In this document: piece by piece, positions 1-5,052 of the stretch
Layout of the letters: every line of letters begins with the position of its first letter
How positions within the stretch are numbered: the first letter of the stretch is position 1
From: Lachnospiraceae bacterium
GTDB taxonomy: Bacteria; Bacillota; Clostridia; Lachnospirales; Lachnospiraceae
Reading direction: 5' to 3'
NCBI GenBank assembly: GCA_004556655.1
Contig: SFGF01000166.1
Coordinates: forward strand, 1-5,395
DNA length: 5,395 nt
Program-made: the position numbers and the translations under genes
Notes under the pieces: model-generated
Seen by the model: the letters and a program-made list of their open reading frames with translations, nothing else
Database searches by the model: none
What the model was told of the DNA's origin: nothing

Positions 1-59
1 GCCAATTCCTTTAGATAGCTATCCAGATTTTCTTTTGTAAAAGGCTTATCAGCAGACAT
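1..59 (-). CDS. Start of a DUF6036-like nucleotidyltransferase (partial)
   Basis: Only the first 19 codons are in the window (MSADKPFTKENLDSYLKEL); the gene runs off the left edge. The ATG at 59-57 lies inside the last codons of the upstream XRE regulator gene, an 11-nt overlap in a different frame, and has a good ribosome site (GAGGTG, five bases upstream). From memory, this opening matches DUF6036 proteins, a nucleotidyltransferase-fold family related to AbiEii/MenA-type toxins that sits next to helix-turn-helix regulators in Lachnospiraceae. If so, the product would be the effector (toxin) of a two-gene system and the upstream protein its regulator or antitoxin. No catalytic residue is visible in this short stretch, so the family call rests on N-terminal resemblance plus gene order. 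That a gene starts here is more certain than what it encodes. Confidence 0.6.
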   Translation of the reverse strand, partial: MSADKPFTKENLDSYLKEL

Positions 60-630
60 TTCGCACCTCGCTTTCTACGATATTAAATCGTAGAAATTCA
101 GGTATAGCGTTCGCCAATGCCTTTTCTTTTATGCTTTCATCCCCTGTTGCTGCATATGATACTACAACACCTGCAGGGAAATATGGCTTCTCAAGTTTTT
201 TGGAACGAATATCATTATAATTCGTGCAAAGAGGAAGATTATTCATTCTGGACAGATAATCAATCATCGCCAACAAATATAAGGCTTCTCTATACCAACT
301 ACGTTCATATAATTTACGTATCTCATCTGCCTCAAGTGTTTCAATGATGAAGTCAATGTCTCCCATATCTTTTACATGATGGCATGTATTACTCTTAAAG
401 GTTTCAAAAGAACATCTATAATCCACCTTTTCTATCACATTATTCTCTAGTATAGAATCAACTGTCACACCAAGAACCTTAGCAATCTTATATAAAGTTC
501 CAGCTGCGCATTTATCAAGATCAGCTTTTCCACTACAGATATCTGTAATAGTAGTCATTGCTACGCCGCTTTCCTTGCTTAAGCGATATCTTGACATATT
601 TTCTTTTTCAAGTAAGTCATTTACAATCAT
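49..630 (-). CDS. XRE-family helix-turn-helix regulator, probable antitoxin
   Basis: This 193-aa protein opens with an XRE/Cro-type helix-turn-helix at about residues 1-62: SRYRLSKESGV supplies the first helices, MTTITDICSGKA the recognition helix region, and LYKIAKVLGVTVDSIL the closing helices typical of the family. Residues 65-193 form a C-terminal region that I do not recognise; it is mixed acidic and aromatic, with a helical stretch at about 95-130. The ATG at 630 is preceded by a strong AAGGAGGG site about seven bases away. The stop overlaps the next gene by 11 nt, so the two are very likely one operon with coupled translation. A 12-bp palindrome in the promoter spacer fits autorepression. 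The expected role is a DNA-binding repressor, probably an antitoxin if the downstream gene is a nucleotidyltransferase toxin. The helix-turn-helix is clear; the antitoxin role is inferred from layout. Confidence 0.85.
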   Translation of the reverse strand: MIVNDLLEKENMSRYRLSKESGVAMTTITDICSGKADLDKCAAGTLYKIAKVLGVTVDSILENNVIEKVDYRCSFETFKSNTCHHVKDMGDIDFIIETLEADEIRKLYERSWYREALYLLAMIDYLSRMNNLPLCTNYNDIRSKKLEKPYFPAGVVVSYAATGDESIKEKALANAIPEFLRFNIVESEVRNVC

Positions 631-652
631 CAGCTTTCCCTCCTTTTACTAT

Positions 653-681
653 AATATATCGGTTAACCGAACCAATGTCAA
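653..681 (-). promoter_or_regulatory. Sigma-A promoter of the XRE/nucleotidyltransferase operon
   Basis: On the minus strand a perfect -35 TTGACA (681-676) is followed after 17 bp by TATATT (658-653), one mismatch from the -10 consensus. Transcription would start near 646, giving a very short leader that begins almost at the AAGGAGGG ribosome site (645-638). The next unit upstream is a decayed gene remnant, so this promoter probably drives the two-gene operon on its own. Confidence 0.8.
659..670. promoter_or_regulatory. 12-bp palindromic operator TCGGTTAACCGA
   Basis: TCGGTTAACCGA is a perfect 12-bp palindrome lying entirely within the 17-bp spacer between the -35 and -10 boxes, abutting the -10. 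A dimeric repressor bound here would block RNA polymerase. The obvious candidate is the XRE protein encoded just downstream, since XRE regulators usually bind short palindromes and often autoregulate. The palindrome is seen directly; the binding partner is inferred. Confidence 0.7.
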
Positions 682-709
682 TAATATATTATATTCAAGA
701 ATGAAAAAA

Positions 710-850
710 CTATACCAAGCCTTCTGCTTTATTGCATACCGGATAACAGGTCAGCATCCATACCGCAATGATCACTGCCGGAACAATGACCTTAAAAATA
801 CCCTTTTCATGCCATCCACCTCCATACATATCGTGCTGTACCTCTTGTTG
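710..850 (-). pseudogene. Frame-shifted tail of the replication initiator plus hydrophobic segment
   Basis: In a different frame from the DUF6017 body, codons from 850 read QQEVQHDMYGGGWHEKG, which resembles the usual extreme C terminus of DUF6017 replication initiators as I remember it. The reading continues into a hydrophobic stretch (FKVIVPAVIIAVWMLTCYPVC) and stops at TAG 712-710. That stretch looks like a single membrane segment and may be the start of a small membrane protein normally encoded after the initiator gene (possibly DUF6050-like, tentative) that has lost its own frame and its 3' end. A short alternative frame beginning ATGAAAAGG, preceded by GGAGG, stops after 12 codons, which also suggests decay. 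I see no functional product here. Confidence 0.55.
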
Positions 851-851
851 T

Positions 852-1016
852 AATCTTGGTTGTGGTATTCTTCATGCAACCAATGACATAATTCAAGTGT
901 GAACTGTTCAGTTTCAGGAACTTTGACTTTACCAGCTCATAAGGGTAATCATCCCCGCCTATCCTTATCGTCTTGTGCTTTACACAGACCACTTCACAGA
1001 TAATCTCAAAAAGGTA
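852..1016 (-). pseudogene. DUF6017 fragment of a RepA-type replication initiator
   Basis: The translation from about 1016 downward (LFEIICEVVCVKHKTIRIG, then GDDYPYELVKSKFLKLNSS, then HLNYVIGCMKNTTTKI) matches my memory of DUF6017, the C-terminal domain of replication initiator A proteins in Lachnospiraceae plasmids and integrative elements. The N-terminal RepA domain is absent, and resemblance stops near 1014-1020 where sequence belonging to the adjacent IS66 element appears to begin. After TTTKI the family normally continues with about 20-25 residues (an RNI..YLL.ALYNAP-like segment) before the QQEVQHDMYGG tail. Here that segment is missing and the tail lies in another frame, so an internal deletion has shifted the frame. 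A TTG-initiated open frame from 1043 exists but its first residues are not DUF6017-like. The gene is non-functional. Confidence 0.7.
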
Positions 1017-1046
1017 AGTAGGAAATAATCTGTATCTGGACAAATT

Positions 1047-1086
1047 AAAAAATTCCGTTCAACAAGTTTTGCTTGCCAAACGGAAT
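1047..1086 (-). terminator. Rho-independent terminator after IS66 tnpC
   Basis: On the minus strand, ATTCCGTT (1086-1079) pairs with AACGGAAT (1059-1052). An inner CAAG/CTTG stem (1075-1072 with 1066-1063) is separated from it by a small internal loop. The hairpin runs directly into six T residues (1052-1047). It lies eight bases past the tnpC stop codon, so it ends the transposase transcript and should limit read-through into the DUF6017 remnant and the regulator operon. Confidence 0.85.
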
Positions 1087-1093
1087 ATAACTA

Positions 1094-2749
1094 TCATTTT
1101 TTAGCTTTTGTCCTGCAGGAATCCGGGAGTTCATCAGACCAGGGAAGAAGCTTCCTGATCTCGTCTTTATGTTCCTCCGGAAACGGACCAAGATCTTTCA
1201 TCTTCTCAAGAAGATATGTCAAATAATTGTATGGTTTCAATCCATTCAAAATGGCTGTTTCGGTAATGCTGTATATAGTGGCACTGGACTCAGCTCCTTT
1301 GATGCTTTTTGATAACAGCCAGTTGCGGCGGCCTATGGCAAAATTTTTTATTGCCCGTTCCGCTGCGGAATTGTCTATGGAAAGGTGTCCATCATCTATA
1401 TACCTGCGCAGATATTTTTCCTGATTTAAAGCATATAATACAGCGTCCCCTATCCGGGAAGAACGGTCAACTGCATCCTCCAGTGTGTGAAGCCACCCGA
1501 AGAAAGCCTCTAGAAGCGGTTTCGACTGCTTCTGACGCTCGATGTATTTTTCCTCCGGTGATCTATCGCGGATCAGTTCCTCTATCTTGTAGAGCATCCC
1601 GATCCGGGCCATCGCCTGATATGCGGTTGTTTCCTTCAGCTGCTCTTTCGTAAAGTCTTTCTTCATGATTGTGAGACATTCATCAAATCTCCTTCGGGCA
1701 TGGGCAAAGCAGCCTGTGACCGTGATACCTTCCGGAAGATTGTGGTACGCCTGGTAACCATCACAGGTAAGGTAGCCCTGATAGCTGTCTCCCAGGAATT
1801 CCAGAGGATGATACCCGCCCCTGGTCCTTTCATACTGGAACAGGACCATTCTGGGATGCCCGCTGTATTCATCCGTCATATATACCCACATCCAGTTCTG
1901 GGTGGACGCCTGCTGTTCCGGCTCATCCAGCACCTGGACTCTGGTCTCATCGCAGTGGGCATACCTGCACCGGAGAAATTCCTCCTTCATGAGATCGTAT
2001 ACCGGCTGAAGGCACCTCTGAGCACAGAGGATCATCCAGTTTGCCATGGTCTTTGTGCTGAGATTCAGCCCGTACCTGGCAAACTCCCGCTCCTGACGTG
2101 CCAGCGGCATGCCGTTTACATACTTTGCATTCATGATGCCTGCAACCAGCGATGGAGTTGCGATGCTTCCCTTCAGAAGCGGGGTGTCTTTGTCCGGACG
2201 GACCATCCTTCCGCAGTCAGGGCAGTTGTAGACATATGTTTTTTCTTCCACCACCTCAAAATGTGTCGGGATAAACTTTAATGTCTTTGTGGACTCTACT
2301 GTCACCACTTTATATTTTTTTCCGCAGTCAGGACAGTACCGGTCAAAATCTTCCAGCTTATGTTCGATCACTTCAGTGGTTGGGAAGGCAGCAAGATCCT
2401 CATCCTTTTTTCCGGCCTGTTTCTTCCGCTTGTAAGAAGAAGGATGTACCTCCTCCATTTCCGGTTCCGCAGACTCCGGATCTGCTTCCTGCTCAGCTTC
2501 ATTGAAAAGATTCATCTGGGTATAGCCGTCCGCATATTTTTCACTGGAGCGTCCAAACTGTTTTCTCTGGGCAAGTGTCAGCTTATCTGATAAAAGGGCA
2601 TTCAGGAATTCCAGTTCATGTACTTTTTCCTCCAGTATCTTCTGCTTTGTTTCCAGCTTTGTCTGGTGCTCCTGCATCAGCGTTATGACCTGCGCGAGAT
2701 TTTCACGGCTCATATTCTTCAGTTGTTCATCTGTGAAAAATGGCTGCAT
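1094..2749 (-). CDS. tnpC: IS66-family transposase (TnpC)
   Basis: This 551-aa protein has the full IS66 TnpC layout. An N-terminal leucine-zipper-like coiled coil (about 15-60) ends in the family signature FGRSSEK (66-71). A variable acidic linker follows (85-125), then a zinc-finger region with CPDCG pairs (139-143 and 176-180). The DDE catalytic core follows: D267 in HCDETR, D330 in YLTCDGYQAY, and E464 in DNSAAERAIKNFAIGRRNW, with GCFAHARRRF (346-355) between the second D and the E. The IS66 C-terminal domain is at about 500-540 (LNGLKPYNYLTYLLEK). Length and residues are those of an intact enzyme that would carry out cut-and-paste DNA transposition. The ATG at 2749 has GGGGTG seven bases upstream. 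In other IS66 elements tnpA and tnpB precede this gene; here they are absent. Confidence 0.95.
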   Translation of the reverse strand: MQPFFTDEQLKNMSRENLAQVITLMQEHQTKLETKQKILEEKVHELEFLNALLSDKLTLAQRKQFGRSSEKYADGYTQMNLFNEAEQEADPESAEPEMEEVHPSSYKRKKQAGKKDEDLAAFPTTEVIEHKLEDFDRYCPDCGKKYKVVTVESTKTLKFIPTHFEVVEEKTYVYNCPDCGRMVRPDKDTPLLKGSIATPSLVAGIMNAKYVNGMPLARQEREFARYGLNLSTKTMANWMILCAQRCLQPVYDLMKEEFLRCRYAHCDETRVQVLDEPEQQASTQNWMWVYMTDEYSGHPRMVLFQYERTRGGYHPLEFLGDSYQGYLTCDGYQAYHNLPEGITVTGCFAHARRRFDECLTIMKKDFTKEQLKETTAYQAMARIGMLYKIEELIRDRSPEEKYIERQKQSKPLLEAFFGWLHTLEDAVDRSSRIGDAVLYALNQEKYLRRYIDDGHLSIDNSAAERAIKNFAIGRRNWLLSKSIKGAESSATIYSITETAILNGLKPYNYLTYLLEKMKDLGPFPEEHKDEIRKLLPWSDELPDSCRTKAKK

Positions 2750-2785
2750 TCCTGTATCACCCCATGTCTTTTCTGATATATGGAT

Positions 2786-2794
2786 ATGATACCA
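2786..2794 (-). promoter_or_regulatory. Extended -10 promoter for tnpC
   Basis: The minus strand reads TGG followed by TATCAT (2794-2786), an extended -10 element one mismatch from TATAAT, with no good -35 box 17 bp upstream. Transcription would start near 2779, about 30 nt ahead of the tnpC ATG. A weak -35 with an extended -10 is common for low-level transposase expression. Position and motif are seen; activity is inferred. Confidence 0.5.
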
Positions 2795-2857
2795 TAAAAC
2801 AGTGCCAGGTTCGAGGAAAAAATGCCCTTATGAATAGAGGAAAAAAAGCTGGAAATC

Positions 2858-2878
2858 TGTTACTATTCACAGTCGATT
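2858..2878. repeat. Left terminal inverted repeat
   Basis: TGTTACTATTCACAG at 2858-2872 is the exact reverse complement of 4967-4981. Including two mismatches the repeat extends to 2878 (TC then GATT here, CT then GATT on the other end). It lies downstream of the transposase gene and is the probable transposase-binding end. Confidence 0.9.
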
Positions 2879-2894
2879 TGCTGACACGATAAAT

Positions 2895-2918
2895 AGAGCG
2901 GAGCTATAACGCCGCTCT
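2895..2918 (-). terminator. Hairpin just after the IS transposase stop
   Basis: AGAGCGG and CCGCTCT (2918-2912 and 2901-2895 on the minus strand) form a GC-rich 7-bp stem with a 10-nt loop, starting immediately after the TGA at 2921-2919. The following bases, ATTTATCG, make only a weak U tract, so termination may be partial. Its position between the gene and the terminal repeat suits an end-of-transcript signal. Confidence 0.6.
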
Positions 2919-4427
2919 TCACTCGATATTCTGATGTATATTCAGGGAGGTGATGCTTTCGATATATGTTCGGTTGAGTGCATGGTTATCAGCAGCGGCT
3001 TCCGATTCAAACTGACCTGATATCTTCATGTGGGACTTAACGCCTCGAAGTCCGCGCTCGCTGAGATTGTTAGTGGTCGGCAAGCTGAAGTCCTCTACCC
3101 AAAGGAAATAGTTCCTGCGATATTTGGCAATACGGTTAAGCAGGGTCTGTTCAAATGATGCCCCGTAGTTGCCTGGATCAGCTTCGTTTTCTTTCCAGCC
3201 ATTTTCAAGGTATTCATCTACCTTGCGATGGAACTCGTTAACGTAGGCTTCGCTGAAAGATTCTTCTCCCCGGGCTATGGAATCATTGCGGTCCTTAATG
3301 GTTGTGCTGATATGTTCCTTCAAATCATCCGACCATTGATGGCAGGTATTATCCGTATTCTTCTGGCAGTCACGCTGAAGATGCTGATTACATTCAATGT
3401 TTTCAAAGCTGTACTTGTCGTTATAGTTTACAGTGTTATGGTCATGCATGGTCTTTGTATCAGATGTCAGGAGGTTCAGAACATTGTCATCATCAAGGCT
3501 CTCCATGTCCTTATGCGCATGTGCTGTATAGTAAGCAATGGATTCATCTCCGTAGAACCGAAAACATGCTCTCCCCGCAAGAATAAAGATGACAGTATCG
3601 TCCCAGTAAACAATCTTTCTTGTGATCAGGACAAGCTTTAGATCCTCGCGAAACTGGCGGAGCCCTTTTGCGGCACGTGCCTGGAGCTTTGCGATATATC
3701 CCTCACAGGGAGTCAATTCACCGCCGGTAATTCCGGCAAGAAACATGGATGCTTTGTTCATGGAGGCGTTAACTGTGTTTGTGAGGGATAAAGCAAAAGC
3801 CTGCAATCCACTACCATACTGAACCTTTTCCTTAAGGCTCGGAGGTATCTGTGAACGGAACACTGTACCGCAGTTATTGCACTCATAATAAAAGAATTCG
3901 TGTTTGATCTTAACGACTTTGATGCGCACATCGTACTCGTATTTTACCTCGGATTCTCCGGTTGGAACGCAGTCAGTAAGTCCGCACCTGGGGCAGCATT
4001 CATCATCCTGCAATGGATGCCCGACAGTATCTGTGATTTCGGATTCAGCCGGTGCATCAAGGGAGGCTTTTGTATGGCCGGTCTGTCCTCCCTTGGGTTT
4101 TCCTGTATTGCGGCGAGAGTTTGGGATAACCTTGTTTTTATTTATCGGTGTTTGTGATGTGGGAGTACCGGTATTACTGCCATCGTGATTAAGAAGAGCC
4201 TCTGCGTGAGCAAGGCGGTTCTGCAGCTCCTTGATAATGGCATCTTTTTCAGCAAGAGATTCTGTATATTGTTTTTTGTCGGACTCTTTAGACCGCCTGA
4301 GGTTTCTGACCGAAGTCTGCAGAGAAACGATCTGTTCCTGATACCCCAGGATGCGGTCTTTCAGTTTTGTGATTTCTGCAGTTGCCTTTTCAAAGTCGAG
4401 GCGCAGATTGCCAGTAAATTTAATCAT
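2919..4427 (-). CDS. IS66-type DDE transposase of the two-gene IS
   Basis: I start this 502-aa protein at the ATG 4427-4425, which overlaps the stop of the upstream gene as ATGA; an in-frame ATG at 4472 would overlap that gene by 49 nt and lacks support. Residues 10-80 form a long coiled coil. A basic Gly/Gln-rich hinge follows (NSRRNTGKPKGGQTGH, 103-118), typical of IS66 transposases. The zinc-finger region has CCPRCG (144-149) and ECNNCG (182-187). The probable catalytic residues are D276 or D277 in YWDDT, D329 in MHDHNTVNYN, and E457 in NNLSERGLRGVKS, with ECNQHLQRD (345-353) between the second D and the E. The enzyme would move this IS by DNA cut-and-paste. An AGGAAAGG sequence lies 13 bases upstream of the start, so translation probably depends on coupling to the preceding gene. 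The C terminus (after ISGQFESEAAADNHA) is shorter and less familiar than in relatives I remember, but shows no clear break. Confidence 0.9.
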   Translation of the reverse strand: MIKFTGNLRLDFEKATAEITKLKDRILGYQEQIVSLQTSVRNLRRSKESDKKQYTESLAEKDAIIKELQNRLAHAEALLNHDGSNTGTPTSQTPINKNKVIPNSRRNTGKPKGGQTGHTKASLDAPAESEITDTVGHPLQDDECCPRCGLTDCVPTGESEVKYEYDVRIKVVKIKHEFFYYECNNCGTVFRSQIPPSLKEKVQYGSGLQAFALSLTNTVNASMNKASMFLAGITGGELTPCEGYIAKLQARAAKGLRQFREDLKLVLITRKIVYWDDTVIFILAGRACFRFYGDESIAYYTAHAHKDMESLDDDNVLNLLTSDTKTMHDHNTVNYNDKYSFENIECNQHLQRDCQKNTDNTCHQWSDDLKEHISTTIKDRNDSIARGEESFSEAYVNEFHRKVDEYLENGWKENEADPGNYGASFEQTLLNRIAKYRRNYFLWVEDFSLPTTNNLSERGLRGVKSHMKISGQFESEAAADNHALNRTYIESITSLNIHQNIE

Positions 4428-4801
4428 AGAACACAGGGAGCCTTTCCTAAAGTATTGGAGATGGACGCGCATACTTTTTCGTACGATCTGATGGTGGCTT
4501 TTAATGCCATCACTTCAGACTGTAGAGAAGCAATTTCGGCTTCTTTCTCGGATATGGTTTTTTGGAGATCTGTGATCTTAGCTGAGGCAGTATCTTCTTC
4601 TGTGGCGGTTACATTTTTAGAAGATGATGTTCTGCCCCGACGACCGGAGGAAGGAATAAGTTCTCCTGTTTCAGGATCGAGTGTACCCAGATATTTTCTC
4701 TTGGGTCTCGATTGTTTGGTGACAGGATCATAGTGAGGAGTAGATTCGTAAACACGGGTCTTTCCGGTTTTCTTGTCGTAGTGTTGAACGATGGTCGGCA
4801 T
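4424..4801 (-). CDS. Small coiled-coil accessory protein of the IS
   Basis: This 125-aa protein starts at the ATG 4801-4799, with GGGAGA seven bases upstream. An in-frame TTG 18 nt further up would place the ribosome site inside the gene, so I reject it. Residues 1-52 (HYDKKTGKTRVYES, KRKYLGTLDPETGELIP) resemble the short N-terminal module seen at the start of some IS1634/IS4-like transposases and in stand-alone proteins beside IS66-type transposases. A basic, Ser/Gly-rich linker (51-65) follows, then a heptad-like coiled coil (about 75-118: ITDLQKTISEKEAEIASLQ). The gene ends in an ATGA overlap with the transposase gene, whose product also begins with a coiled coil. That suggests the two proteins are made together and may bind each other, the small one perhaps acting as a DNA-binding or regulatory subunit. 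No enzymatic motif is visible; the function is inferred. Confidence 0.8.
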   Translation of the reverse strand: MPTIVQHYDKKTGKTRVYESTPHYDPVTKQSRPKRKYLGTLDPETGELIPSSGRRGRTSSSKNVTATEEDTASAKITDLQKTISEKEAEIASLQSEVMALKATIRSYEKVCASISNTLGKAPCVL

Positions 4802-4818
4802 AGTACATTCTCCCTTCA

Positions 4819-4902
4819 ATAGTGGTTATATCTAATATATTATAACCACTATAAAATGTCAAGTAATAATGGTCATAAATATTAACAAATATAACCACTA
4901 TA
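4819..4902. promoter_or_regulatory. Three-copy motif TATAACCACTATA around the IS promoter
   Basis: TATAACCACTATA occurs exactly at 4841-4853 and 4890-4902, 49 bp apart, and 12 of its 13 bases occur inverted at 4819-4830. The middle copy fills the -35/-10 spacer, the inverted copy covers the predicted start of transcription, and the third lies upstream of the -35. The first two form a stem of 10 bp or more with a 10-nt spacer. The third runs into a 12-bp palindrome, CACTATATAGTG (4896-4907). The arrangement is that of a multi-site operator, likely bound by an IS-encoded protein (the accessory protein is the natural candidate). The inverted pair would also be transcribed only in part, so RNA folding is a less likely role. 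Confidence 0.75.
4834..4862 (-). promoter_or_regulatory. Sigma-A promoter of the two-gene IS
   Basis: On the minus strand a perfect TTGACA (4862-4857) and TATATT (4839-4834) are separated by exactly 17 bp. Transcription would begin near 4827, about 26 nt before the accessory-gene ATG. This is a strong promoter for a transposase operon and would need to be held down, which fits the repeated motifs overlapping it. Confidence 0.8.
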
Positions 4903-4919
4903 TAGTGCATTATGCCAAT

Positions 4920-4943
4920 AAAAAGAAGCCCCAACGGGACTTC
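4920..4943 (-). terminator. Inward-reading terminator at the upstream end of the IS
   Basis: The minus strand reads GAAGTCCCGTTGGGGCTTC then TTTTT: a stem of GAAG-CCC pairing with GGG-CTTC (one internal mismatch, three-base loop) followed by five T residues (4924-4920). It sits 24 bases inside the right terminal repeat, upstream of the IS promoter, and is oriented to stop transcripts entering from the DUF6462 side. It would insulate the transposase genes from outside promoters, a known strategy in other insertion sequences. Confidence 0.75.
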
Positions 4944-4960
4944 CTGAAAAATCAGATATT

Positions 4961-4981
4961 AATCAGCTGTGAATAGTAACA
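4961..4981. repeat. Right terminal inverted repeat
   Basis: CTGTGAATAGTAACA at 4967-4981 is the exact complement of the left repeat, with AATC at 4961-4964 also matching. It marks the outer end beyond the promoter. The next bases (ATTTTGTGG) belong to the flank and do not duplicate the other side. Confidence 0.9.
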
Positions 4982-5052
4982 ATTTTGTGGTGATTTCTGT
5001 TAATTTGTACTTGACAAGAGGTCATTACATATCAGTTAGGTTTTCTATGGAT
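4982..5052. other. Non-coding junction between DUF6462 and the IS
   Basis: These 71 bp hold no gene and no start of an integrase, which is what usually follows DUF6462. A near-palindromic CTTGACAAG lies at about 5012-5020, but it is too short to call a site. The DNA probably represents the original host-element sequence cut off by the IS end at 4981. Confidence 0.5.

Larger units (their letters stand above)
1014..2857 (-). mobile_element. IS66-family element with tnpC only; ends not resolved
   Basis: A single IS66-type transposase gene with its own promoter and terminator occupies this interval. No tnpA or tnpB frame lies upstream of it, as in the ISBst12-type subgroup that carries only the transposase. 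The left limit is placed where DUF6017 similarity stops; the + strand there reads GTAAGTAGG (from 1014), and GTAAG is how many IS66 termini begin. I could not find a matching inverted repeat or an 8-bp duplication at the other side, where the neighbouring IS begins at 2858. The right end may therefore be truncated or cryptic within 2795-2857. Treat the boundaries as approximate. Confidence 0.55.
2858..4981 (-). mobile_element. Two-gene IS66-related insertion sequence, 2124 bp
   Basis: The element is delimited by perfect 15-bp inverted repeats, TGTTACTATTCACAG at 2858-2872 and its complement at 4967-4981; four further bases (GATT) match after a two-base mismatch. It contains, in transcription order, an inward-reading terminator, a promoter with three repeated motifs, a 125-aa accessory gene, a 502-aa DDE transposase gene and a final hairpin. 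All parts appear intact. IS66 elements normally make an 8-bp target duplication, but the flanks (TGGAAATC on the left, ATTTTGTG on the right) do not match, so this copy has probably been involved in a rearrangement after insertion. The transposase has little visible similarity to the neighbouring TnpC outside the shared DDE fold, so the two are separate lineages of the family. Confidence 0.85.

Noticed and set aside
117..347. Short + strand frame within the XRE gene
   Set aside because: It is antisense to a well-supported helix-turn-helix gene with a promoter and ribosome site.
1700..2281. Long open frame on the + strand opposite tnpC
   Set aside because: It is the antisense shadow of a clear IS66 transposase gene, has no credible ribosome site and no recognisable domain.
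2829..2838. TATGAATAGA near the left IS end as an extra partial terminal repeat
   Set aside because: Only about 7-8 bases (CTATTCA core) match the terminal repeat, which is expected by chance in AT-rich DNA.
3228..3641. 137-codon + strand frame with hydrophobic stretches
   Set aside because: It lies antisense to the catalytic core of the IS transposase; the hydrophobicity comes from complementing charged codons.
4428..4472. Upstream in-frame ATG extending the IS transposase by 15 residues
   Set aside because: It would overlap the accessory gene by 49 nt and adds residues unlike the family; the ATGA overlap at 4427 is the usual coupled arrangement.
4185..4733. 182-codon + strand frame across both IS genes
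   Set aside because: It spans the antisense of the ATGA junction between two well-supported genes; its composition looks like antisense translation and it has no ribosome site.
4819..4902. CRISPR-like repeats
   Set aside because: Only three short motif copies in mixed orientation with unequal spacing, placed on promoter elements; this is an operator pattern, not an array.
4728..4934. Minus-strand frame of 68 codons over the IS promoter
   Set aside because: It covers the terminator, operators and promoter of the IS in another frame and has no ribosome site or recognisable sequence.
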